Origin: Laccaria trichodermophora
Taxonomy: Eukaryota > Basidiomycota > Agaricomycetes > Agaricales > Hydnangiaceae
Assembly: GCA_018417955.1 (NCBI GenBank)
Contig: JACTVC010000028.1
Location: 772,524 to 836,523 of the forward strand
Reading direction: 5' to 3'
DNA length: 64,000 bases
The notes under the pieces: generated by a model
Databases searched by the model: none
Seen by the model: the letters and a program-made list of their open reading frames with translations, nothing else
Told to the model about the DNA's origin: nothing
Shown: in pieces, positions 47,771 through 57,619 of the stretch
Position numbering within the stretch: position 1 is the stretch's first letter
Layout of the letters: every line of letters starts with the position of its first letter
Program-made: the position numbers and the translations under genes

Positions 47771-48277
47771 TTTGGTTCTATTTACAACCTGAGATCTTTG
47801 GCAATCTTGCATTTTGTTGGAATAGTACACTCCGGCATTTGCCAGTACATTCTCACACTTAATTAATTAGTAATATCGGACTATTAACTTAGTAATCCCA
47901 AGTATGTAGATAACACTAGAATATGGTAGATACATAGTAATTAGGTATATAAGGACTGTAGAAACTTGTGCATAATATAGTTCATCCTCTATTTCCAACA
48001 CATTTTGTAGGTCTGTATGTTTGGTACACAAGCAAAATTGAGACTGAATAATCTTGGAAAATTCCCCATAATCTTCCAGATTCTCAGCTTTCCCTCAATC
48101 CCAGAATTGAGGGATCTTCAACAATCTTCAACAATTGTTAGGAACCAAGGAATTGACCCTATCTACAATCTTCAACAATTGTTGTGACTGCTGCCAAGAA
48201 AGATGATGTCATGTTCGAATGGACCGGATTTTGGACCTCAAAGGTGGGAAAATACTATATCATCATTGTTTCGAAGT

Positions 48278-49290
48278 GAGTTTTCATCCATTTTGCCTGT
48301 TGTTGGGCTTAAAGAAATCACCACCTCCATATTCAAAAGATGTTTTGTTGTTATTTTTGGATGTTAATTTTTATGCCTGAGTAGGGAGCATTTCACTTAG
48401 CAGTGAGTTTTCATCCGTTTCACCTGTCCTTAGGCTTAAAAAAAACACCCAGTATTAAAGAATCACCATCTCCATTTGCGAAAGACTGTGTTTTCTCATT
48501 GTGGCTGTATGTTAAATTTTTATGCCCAGGGAAGCATTTCATTTAGCAGTGAGTTTTCATCCATTTCACCTGTTCTTGGGCTTAAAAGAAACACTCAGTA
48601 TGGAAGAATCTCCATCTCCATTTGCGAAAGACCACGTTTTGTCGTTCTGGTTGTATGTCAGACTTTTATGCCCAGGGGTAGAATTTCGCTTAACAGTGAG
48701 TTTTCATCTGTTTCACCTGTTCTTGGGCTTAAAAAAAATGCCTAGTACGAAAGAATTACCATCTCTATTTTTGAAAGACTGTGTTTTGTCGTTCTGGCTG
48801 TATGTTAATTTTCTATGCCCAGGGAGAGAATTTCACTTAGCAGTGAGTTTTCATCCGTTTCACCTGCTCTTGGGCTTAAAAAAACGCAAAGTATGAACAA
48901 ATCTCCATCTCCATTTGTGAAAGACTGTGTTTTGTCATTTTGGCTGTATGTTAAATTTTTATGCCCAGGGAAGCATTTCATTTAGCAGTGAGTTTTCATT
49001 CATTTCACCTGTTCTTGGGCTTAAAAGAAACACCCAGTATGAACAAATCACTATCTCTATTTTTTTAAAAGACAGTGTTTTGTTGTTCTGGCTGTATGTC
49101 AAATTTTTATGCCCAGGGGGGAGCATTTCACTTACCAGTGAGTTTTTATCTGTTTCATCTGTTCTTGGGCTTAAAAGAAATGCCCAGTATGCACCATCTC
49201 CATTTGCAAAAGACTGCATCTTGTCATTCTGGCTGTATGCTCTATTATCAGCATGATTGTTTCAGTGTTTTTTTCCCCCTAATGCCAAAA
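48278..49290. repeat. Minisatellite inside transposon 2, seven ~147-bp units
   Basis: The landmark GAGTTTTCATC recurs at 48278, 48405, 48551, 48698, 48845, 48990 and 49140 (steps 127, 146, 147, 147, 145, 150). Each unit continues with TTTCACCTGTTCTTGGGCTTAAA, CCATCTC, a TTTTGT..TTCTGGCTGTATGT stretch and TTATGCCCAGG. The middle units are 147 bp (a multiple of three), so a frame (48522-48896) stays open and repeats VSFHPFHLFLGLK and VLSFWLYV. I consider this open frame accidental because other units have 145 or 150 bp. Confidence 0.75.
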
Positions 49291-51484
49291 GTGGTTGCAA
49301 ATGTTGATGCTGACCTGTGGCCATTCATGATCAAGACTTGGTACAGACATTTTATGAGACCATTCCCCTTTCTCTCTATGACATGTATCAGCCATTCATC
49401 TCCTGCTTTTTTGACAAGTCACCTTGCCCTTCCTCCACCATTTGTAACATGCTAGTTCCACAGTGAGTACTGTACTAATTCAATCAATTCGTTGCACCTG
49501 TGACCTGCATGATGAAATTTTTGTTTTGTCGTGTTGCTGAGGGAGTACTCTGCCTATGGAATATCCTTCTATCATGGTACTTTCCATCCCCTGACACATC
49601 CATCACTGGTCAGTCTGCTACACCTATGCTCACATATACAGTCACATTTACTTACTTTTGTTTTATATCAAGTGACTACTGACTTATACTTTTACCTTGT
49701 GTTGTACATGAGAAAATCTATCTTTTTACACCTACAATCTCCAACTGCTTAAGTGTGAAGCCCTACCAACAGCTCTTCTTATGCACTAGGAGAATATGGT
49801 GTGCTGATCTCGGTCTCTAACACATCTTGCAACTTCTGAAGGAACTGTCCTTGGAGGTCAGAACACAGGAACGTCAGACTGTCACATTTCATGACTGATG
49901 ACTCTGAGCAACCAATTGTCAGATCTGCAAGAGTCTCTGCACCTTTGCCCACTAGGGTATCCTATGGCTTTCCCACTACCCAAGTGATCGCTACATCGAA
50001 TAGTGGTTCACACCATTCATGGTTTTCTCTCCCTGATTTCCCTGATTTCATTGCTCAAGCATCTGGGACATTGGGGTTGACCTTCAAATTATTCTCAAGG
50101 TATCCTGTAATGGATTATGGAGAACATTGACTACACTTTTGAAGGCATGTTCTGCATATTCAGCACTTTCCGCTTCTATGGCCTGACCATGAAAATTGTT
50201 AACAAGCTGGGAGAATTGCAGAAGGAAGTGTTTTTACCAACATTGCAAGCAGAAATATGAGGAGACACATGGGTGTTGCAGTGAAAGATGATGAAAAAGC
50301 CATAACAGAGACCTGTAAACCCATTTTTCAACTCAGCTGTTGCCATTGGATCATGCCCCCCTCTCCCCTGTCCCTTCACAGTTTGGTACATCCCAAGTTT
50401 CTTGGGAAACCTCTTAATGACTATGCTCTTTGCTGTTATGGATCCATCACTTGTCCTCATGCATGTGAGCTTTACATCAGTCTTTTACAATGCTGTGTTG
50501 ACTCTTGAGGATCACTGGGACATTGTCATCAATAGCATTGAGAGAGGAGCAATCCCTAACGTCTATGATCTTGACTATTGCAGACCATTTTTAGATGTTT
50601 GAAACCCATTTTCCTTATTATGTTTGACTTGATATTGACATGCATCGGACAGGCTTAAATCAAGCCAAATCCACACCACATGGCAGAGCTCCAGTCAATA
50701 CAAAAAGGGATGGAGGGATGGTTGAAGTGGAACACAATGTCTTTTATGCTGAATTGATGACAAGGTTGATTTACTGACTCAGCCAAGGCAAGGTTGGGCA
50801 CAGCAGTTAGTGAAGTAATGGCCTCTATGGCATCACGTCATCACTATGAGTTCTAGGTTTGGGAGCCAGGTGGTCATGAGTGAGGTATCCCTTCTTGCAG
50901 TGTTTTTGAGAGACTGATTGAGAGTGTGCTCTCAATCAAGACATTCACAGTAAACAGCAACTTGTTCACCATGCATGGAGTCATCAAGGCCAAGTTGGAG
51001 GCCACTAGTGTGGATTAAGGCTGGCCAACTTTACTGGGATGCTTGCAAAGGCAGGAATATATTGAGTGAAAGGTGGGATGGAACTAGCCTGGATCCAAGA
51101 TGTTAAGGGAGGTCGACCATCATAAGTGGAGTTGACCCTCTTGGTTCTGCAGCATTGCAAAAACCACTCAAGCCCTCTGGTGATAAGTATGAAATGAATC
51201 TTGGAGCACAGAAGACTGGTTGCCAAAAAGAGATGGATGTCTGACCACCCCAGTAGTACACCATTGTTTTAACAGATGGTGTTTTTGGTATCCAACATTT
51301 TGCATGACTTTCAGGGTCCTCTGTCATGGCTCAAAATAGCCTTGATGTCACAGGAATGACAACACCTCCCTGATCATGGATATGCTGATGCCAGTCCTGG
51401 TACTGGGCAGGCACCAAGTTGAAGTTATTCAACAATCATTGACAAGATCTGGAGAGAGAATATATCAAATGTAGAAATCTGTCA

Positions 51485-51835
51485 AATACAATATCAAAGA
51501 TTGTTGAAGATCATTCGTTATTCCTTTACAGATGCAAGTTGCAAAGAAAGTAAGAAAAAGTCAGAAAAAGTCAGAGAAAGTTAGAGAAAGTCAGAAAAAG
51601 TAAGAGAAAGCAAAGATTGTTGACATTTGTCAATTTTATGCAAGAAAGTGGAAGAAACTTGGACATTGTTGAAGTTGAAAGATAGTTATAGATTGTCAAC
51701 AATCGTTACCAAAAAAAAACATAACTACATTGACAATTGTTCAAAATCATTGAAAATCTTTGACAAAAGCTGAAGATTGTTGAAGATTGTTAACAATCGT
51801 TGACTTTTGTCAACAATATTCCTTGAAAATTGTGT
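51485..51835. repeat. Right subterminal repeat array of transposon 2
   Basis: Repeats TCAAAGATTGTTGAAGAT, GAAGATTGTTGAAGATTGTT and inverted CAACAATCGTTG within the last 400 bp. A run of AAAGTCAGAAAAAGTCAGA-type units (51540-51610) lies just inside. The arrays at both ends use the same unit, which confirms that the two ends belong together. Confidence 0.65.
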
Positions 51836-51884
51836 TCCTCTAAAAAAAAAACAGTTTTGTCCACAGACGGCCTTCATAGAGGAG

Positions 51885-52932
51885 AGACCGAAATTGGCTT
51901 TAGGTATTGGCAAAGAAACAATGAACACCCAAGGTCAAGTGAACAAAGTCTGAATAGTGCCAGTGTGATGAACATTTGCTCCAGAGGAAGGGGATGAATC
52001 CCGCTACGTTGAATGCAAAAAAACCCGTCGCAGCGGATGATATCACAGGCGCAGGTGTGCGAGGACGACAAGGCAGATCGAGGCCGCCGAAGTCTATGAG
52101 GGATGAGTGCACACCTGAAGCGGTCACAAGTGAGTGTACCAACAGGGCCTTTTACCCTTCTAGAAATTTGTCGGGGAAGTTGTCGAGCCCACATCTTTAC
52201 GACATTGCGAAGGTTTGGAAGTTAGCCAGAGTTCAATCAACTTGGGGGGTAATTCTCAGTATTACGCGCACTCAGATTTACGGCCAGATATATTATCGCT
52301 GACCTAGATCAAGAATCTCTACGCACGAACAAACGCGTGGTACGTCCCCCCTTGAGCACAGTTTTCTCAGCCACCATCGCAAGCACGTCCCACCCACCTT
52401 CCCGGCGCTTTGAGATTGTCTCTGGAGCTCCGAAATTTAATCCTGGTATCTGTATATCAGTGGAGCTGACGTAGGTTGTAAATCCCTCCTTACATACCTT
52501 CACCTTGGAATAACTATCCATAAGTACGGGGTTTGGCAGGGGAAAGTTCGCAAAGGTCCTGCACAAATACCGTCAATATTCAACGAAAACTGTCCGAAAG
52601 CTTACCGTATGCAGCTTCTCCCATCCGCCAAACGCAATGGCAGCTAGCACGCTACGAACATCGCAGCTTGACTTATCCAAAACCAGAGGTTTATTCCGGC
52701 TCATCTTCCGCACCAGATTCTGAGGGAGGTTCCCCGCCGCCAGTCGTCGCCCCTCCAGAAGCAAAAAGGGAGTCAAGTCTTGCCTATCGACCAATAATGT
52801 CTTCAACTGTAAAGATACAAGCAAATAATGAAGACACGCTTTGTCCTTCCGAAAGCTTTGAGCATCTCAGCTAGTCATCCCCGTGGTGACGTTAGGATGG
52901 ATTCCAGGAAGCGAGAGTGAATCGTCAGAGGT
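51885..52932. repeat. Repeated segment X, copy 3
   Basis: Continues the flank of WD40-like copy C beyond transposon 2 and matches 40930-41750. A - strand frame contains FLLLEGRRLAAGNLPQNL, PLVLDKSSCDVRSVLAAIAF and GGWEKLHT with a possible donor GTAAGC, then LRTFANFPLPNPVLMDSYSK. It also shares SK..R.EGGWDV with the first repeated block. It may be an unrecognised small gene on the - strand; the other copies do not keep it open. Similarity to copy 2 ends at ~52932 inside the word CAGAGG. Confidence 0.5.
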
Positions 52933-53500
52933 TTTTCATGATCGGAAGCTTCGCCAAATGCTCAAGAAGCGTGCCTTGAGGGATATGGGAACTATTCGGA
53001 TTTGTCATGATCAACAATGCTCCACGTTTGGAGCCAAAGGCCCACTGGCCTTTAATCGACGCTTCGGCAAGGCCAGGAACCTCACTGAATTTACAGTAAG
53101 CTCAGCTGGACCTAGGGGAAGAAGGAGACCTCCCACCCTTCAGCGCTCGACTTGAGATCACCACGTCTCACCTTGGAAGACGCAGCGATGTAGACGTCCT
53201 CACGGGCAGCTGGCTTGGGAGGGTGGTCTTTCACAAGCTTGGCGAGATGTTCGTCGTTGTAGATGGTCGTATCGTCGTAGATATTTCCTTCCCTGTTGAA
53301 CTCGCCCGTCTTGGAGTCAAGTTTGCCGTAGTCTCCCACCTAGAAGAGTAAGATGAGAGGTTCGTGAGCATGGCAGAACGGATGTATATATATCGTTTGC
53401 GAACCTTGATCTCGTGTGGTGGATTCCAATTCGCCCATTTGGACGAGGCTTTGAAGATCAAATCGATGAACTTGCGTGAACTCGAGTGACTGTTCTCCAT
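52932..53500 (-). pseudogene. Agaricomycete-type gene, truncated at the repeat breakpoint
   Basis: Exons 53500-53405, 53339-53137 and 53084-~52932 read one frame: MENSHSSSRKFIDLIF, KASSKWANWNPPHEIKVGDY, KLDSKTGEFNREGNIYDD, DVYIAASSKVRRGDL, GLAEASIKGQWAFGSKRGAL and HIPQGTLLEHLAKLPIMKN. Two introns (donors GTTCGC and GTGGGA) keep phase. I recall this pattern (W.nW.PP..I.VGDYG...GxF.xEGNIY, then xASIKGxW.FG..RGAL) from a family expanded in mushrooms, but cannot name its function. After KN the coding sequence stops exactly where the repeated block's similarity ends, so the 3' part of the gene has been cut off. A TATATATA motif ~60-75 bp upstream of the ATG still suits a promoter. Confidence 0.6.
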
Positions 53501-53791
53501 TGAGAATGATGGGCGGGGGAGAAATCATTGTAGCGTCGGATTGATGCAAACAAGGGGTGGTGCTAAATATATAAAGGACACGAGACCGCGAGGCACATAT
53601 TACTTCCTGGCAGATTAGCGCTGGGAGACAAGCCGCGACTAGTGCGAGTCGAGTTGCTGCACATGGTCGAGGCGAGGTATTCATTCAAAAGGGAAAGTGT
53701 CCTAGATCCCCGTAGACCAAATAAGTCCCAAACGAACATCTCGTCAAGTTTCAAAAGATCAACGAAAATACACCGAAGAACTCAGCAAGCA
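53501..53791. promoter_or_regulatory. Upstream region of the truncated gene
   Basis: Contains TTTATATATTTAGC (- strand, ~53561-53574), a TATA-box candidate for the - strand gene that starts at 53500. The rest is the 3' flank of the cullin relic. Confidence 0.4.
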
Positions 53792-55300
53792 TCATGCAAC
53801 GTAAAAAAACTTCTCTTTATCCTTCACTCCTCCTCAAATACTCCGATTCCACTAACGACTCCACGCGCTTCTTGATCGTATCGACAATAGGCACAAAGTG
53901 GCTTTTCACCGCGTCAATGGTAGCGATCATGAGCTGCTCGTGCATCATCTCCTTCTTGGCTTTCATGATCCTCACGATGGCTGCGTCGATGTAGTGCTTC
54001 CTGTCCCCTTCTATGGTTTCGTTAGTTCGTTTTGATTCTTCGGGCTGGAGAAACGGGGCAGGAAAGGTTAGAAGGTGGTAGAAGCAATGGAAGGAAAGGG
54101 CGAGATGAGACGTACAGTAACCTTCGCTTGAATAGAATTGATATGTACCCTCAACCGTTCATCCTTGAAGTCAGCATTGAACTTGAACACATCTCCATCA
54201 TTCACGTCCTTTCCGGGAGGAATCTTCAGCAGGACCTTTTTCTTCCCACACGCCAAGCTCTGTAACGTCCTCCTCAACTCATCGTCATCTGGTCAGACAG
54301 ACCATCAACACCGCAGTCAAAAGACGAATGATAAGAAATTACACACCCATCCTCGTCTGCGCCATGATATCCGTAAACGGAATCTCGACCGCATCGTTGA
54401 AGAAGAGCAACACAACGGCCTGATACAAACTGACAGAAAGATCCTTGTACCCAGCATCAAACCTCGCTTTCAAGGTCGCGGTGCCTAACGCGTGGTCCCA
54501 CGAAAGAACGTGTCCAGAATGTCGTAGTTTATAGTCATTCGCGTAATTGACGAGCTCCTTTTATCTGAGTATGTTCTATGAGTTGCGAAATATAGAAACA
54601 TGGAGAAGGAAAACATACACTTATCGGCAAATCAACGCTTTTCTTCGTCACCGTGAACGGCCAAGCACTGCGCTGTAGAACCATGACCGAAAGCCACTGG
54701 CCAAAACTGGTCGACGGCAGCTTGGCGTGATATTCCGCCATAGCTTCCTTGGACAAAGATAAGTCCTTGAACATATCCTCGCCCATGCCAAACTCCGGGT
54801 CGTACTCTGCCCAACAATTGCGTTAGCAATGATTGCAAGTATGCTTTTATGAGGCACACATACCCTCTTTCAGTTTCTTCAGCATCGAGGCCTCAAAGTC
54901 AATAGAGGCACTCTTTTCAAGCAACAACCTCTTCGCAAGCGATCGGTGGTAAAACGTCCGAAAGACGTCCTTGTCATCCGTATACCTGTAAAAGCCAACA
55001 CAGAATCGAGAAGCGCTTGAAATTCCGCATCGGTTGAAGAACCCTGGCCTTTCCTCATTGCCTTGTCAAGGAATTTCGCGATCATCTCCCCGGCTTATTT
55101 CTCCTAGCTCTGAAGCCACTAGCGAAAGCGTCTTTGAGGGAGTAGACGAATTCAGAATCTGGCGTCTTCGTGCCTGCGCTAGTCTCGGGATCGTTGATGT
55201 TGTTTGTGAGGAAGGCGGTTGAGATGGTGGTGTCAGCTGCGGATTTGAGGTCGAGGAGTTTTTTGAACCATGTCGTCGTCGTTATTGACATCCTTGAGGA
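53792..55300 (-). pseudogene. Cullin (CUL4-like), C-terminal half, frameshifted
   Basis: Order on the - strand: [174 protein letters not shown], then the neddylation domain HYIDAAIVRIMKAKKEMMH and an end KDKEKFFYVA. Cullins are the scaffolds of cullin-RING ubiquitin ligases. Four places need a one-base change to keep frame: ~55268 (an A run), ~55090 (G run), ~54977 (T run) and ~53820 near the C-terminus. The N-terminal Skp1/DDB1-binding half (about 350-400 residues) is absent. The relic begins inside the aminotransferase's 3' end. Confidence 0.78.
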
Positions 55301-56953
55301 ATGGCACCTGTCTGTCTGCCAACTAACTCTTGCCAGATTGGCCTTGAAATGGGACCCATTCCGTCTGACCCAGTTGGTATCAGCACATCTTCGCCAAGGT
55401 AACCGATTCTGTCCACGGGACTGATGACAGCAGCGGTGCCTATGAGGAATAAAGTATCAGCGTCGGAAAAGACGATAGGCAACGAAGTAGCGGACCTGCA
55501 CCGAAGAGTTCTACGAGGCTTCCAGACATTGAGGCATCTTTAACCTCCCGCATTGTAACAAGCCGCTCTGAAACGGTGAGCTTTTCGGGCAGGTTTTCAA
55601 GCCGGTGGGTTCCGGCCGAATGCGCTCGAGCGAGGGCAAGTACGGAATCACGGGTTACACCGGGAAGAATCATTCCGTCGAGTGGGGGCGAAACGAGTTC
55701 CATAACTAAGAATACCATTGATCACTGCTAAAGATTGACGGTGGTTCAAAAATGACCAACCTCCATCAGCCTTCTTGAAACAACAAACAAATTCATTGTT
55801 CCGACCTCGGTAAGGTAGTGCTCAGGCCCATGGAGCCACAAATTCTGAGCGTATCCAAGGGCAGCCGCTTCTTTTTGTGGCAGAATCCCCGGTGCGTAAT
55901 TAACTCCCAATTTATAAGCACCGGTTCCTTACGAATCTAAAGTTAAGCTGGGGTAGCATTGCGAGTTCGAGGGCATTCTTACCACCAGGTGTGGCACGAA
56001 CATACTCGGTGGTGCCGAAAAGCGACACTGGTTTGAACCCGTCCGGATAGTATGGACCAACGGGCTGAGGATGACGAAAAGAAGGGCTTCATTTGGAGGT
56101 CCGACTCCAACTGCCCGTTGCGTTCCAACTACATCACATATAATGAGTTATAGGCCTGTGATCAAGGAAGAAGTGCCCACTCATGGTGGGGCGAACATAT
56201 AAACTATGTCCAGGTTCCTTGGGTATCCAACTTTTATCGATCCGAATGAGTTCCTTGATAGTTTCGAGAAGCGCTTCGCCGTCAAAGTTCTAGTTGAAGC
56301 CATTAACATTTTAAAGGTTGTCGGAAAGGATATTCATACCGGCAATGCAATACGTGCAGCGCTGGTGTTCATGCGTTTCATATTCATGTCTGGTCTAAAC
56401 AATGTTACCTGTCCATTTTCGTGTCTATAGGCCTTCATGCCCTCAAAAATGGTCTGGGCGTAATGCAATACGGTGCAACTAGGTTCCAAAGACAGTGGGC
56501 CATCTTCAAAAAGTTAAGATAAAGTTGCTAGGGAAAAACAGATACTGACAAGGTTGAATTCGAGGTACGCCCCATCCTGATATCACATTCCATGGTATAG
56601 TTAGCATATGGTCAGTCTGTCCCCACATGTCAATTAAAATTTCGCAAGGAAGGCAGCTGCTAAGCACTCACAAATGTGTGGCCGAACTTCAAGCTGGAGG
56701 ATGGTGGTGGGGTGCCTGGCTTCTGATTCTTCACGATTTCGAGCCTAGAATGCTAAAAGCACCATATGTATTGAATTTGGTTGAGTGAGGATGAATCACT
56801 CACGTCGATGTCAGCGAGTGTGTTGCCTACTCCGCTCATGAATCGGATGTTATTCGTAGCAGAAGAGCGCCAGGCATGTATGGCCCAATTATTGGTACAG
56901 AATGTAACAGCTTTTGACGAGGGATGACATGCTCGTCGGAGACCGAGCGACAT
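55282..56953 (-). CDS. BAT1: Branched-chain amino acid aminotransferase (BCAT), frame-damaged
   Basis: On the - strand it starts [18 protein letters not shown] with Arg/Ser-rich mitochondrial presequence features. Then follow [188 protein letters not shown] and [20 protein letters not shown]. The lysine in GAYKLG is the PLP Schiff-base residue of fold-type IV transaminases, which swap amino groups between Leu/Ile/Val and 2-oxoglutarate. One-base deletions seem to break the frame at ~56058 (after VILSP) and ~55785 (after NLFVV). The C-terminus QGCQ replaces the usual ending because the coding sequence runs into the cullin relic. Confidence 0.82.
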
Positions 56954-57619
56954 GGTCGATGGTTCAGACAAGTTCCGACAGTGACACAAACGCGTCTGGT
57001 CACGTACTGTGGTAGCAATACGCGCGCCGAAGGATCCGTTTCGGCGATGGACCCCGGCGTGATGCGCAACATTTCAAAATTTTATGGGGCTCTTGGAGTA
57101 CTCAGAGCACCCGTAAACCATATTCTATGTGCTTATGGGTATCTGCAGCCCCGCAGGGGCCGAGAAAAACTCGACTAAAATTTGCTAGAAATTTCATTAT
57201 TTTTAGTAACAACCAGGCCGTTATGCGTTATGTTGAGTGCCATACAGTTCGGTACTACAATAAGTAGCCACCTGAACTCTGTCGCTGACTACATAGAAAA
57301 TAAGGGTGTGAGAGCATTCAGAATTAGTCAAGAGGTAATGCTATTGTGATTGCTGGCCAGGGGAATATGGTGTTTGAATTTGGTGGAATGATATTTGTTT
57401 GTACGTACGTTGTTCTGTCACTGGTCGTTTGCATCAAGAAATTCCTTCTTCCCTATACTTAGGCGAGTCTCTGGTTGTGGACGTGCTGCCTTGACGGGTC
57501 CTTCGTCGCCATCCTATACCCATTTCTCTTTCTTTTGGGAAGCTCCGTATACCACTCCTCGGCGGCCGTTGCTTGCCAGCACTCACGAAATACCCATTGC
57601 CATACCTCTACACAACACG
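56954..57619. other. Intergenic between BCAT and the coiled-coil gene
   Basis: The two genes are divergent, with 666 bp between start codons. No gene; a small 84-codon + strand ORF (56924-57178) overlaps the BCAT start. The stretch before 57620 is C/T-rich. An in-frame ATG at 57395 would add 75 residues to the downstream gene. Confidence 0.45.

Larger units (their letters stand above)
47586..51878. mobile_element. DNA transposon 2, 4,293 bp, 6-bp target duplication
   Basis: Compared with the block after copy B (...GTTTGAAGGAGAAGAGACCG at ~40911-40935), copy C's flank is interrupted. GAGGAG is found at 47580-47585 and again at 51879-51884. The ends are inverted: left TTTGACGGCCGTCTGTGG, right (reverse complement) TATGAAGGCCGTCTGTGG, followed in both by ACAAAACT. 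The core GGCCGTCTGTGGACAAAACT is identical for 20 bp. Inside are arrays of AAGATTGTTGA/TCAACAATCTT near both ends, a ~147-bp minisatellite (48.3-49.3 kb), a poly-T/A run next to each end, and only short ORFs. No DDE-type transposase is recognisable, so this looks non-autonomous. A 6-bp duplication does not fit the common fungal hAT or MULE pattern, so I leave the superfamily open. Confidence 0.8.

Noticed and set aside
48522..48896. 124-codon repetitive ORF in the minisatellite
   Set aside because: Open only because three neighbouring units happen to be multiples of three; other units are 127, 145, 146 and 150 bp.
48278..49290. Regular repeats considered as a CRISPR array
   Set aside because: Units are directly adjacent ~147-bp repeats without spacers, inside a eukaryotic transposon.
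56924..57178. 84-codon + strand ORF over the BCAT start
   Set aside because: Antisense to the presequence exon; no motif.
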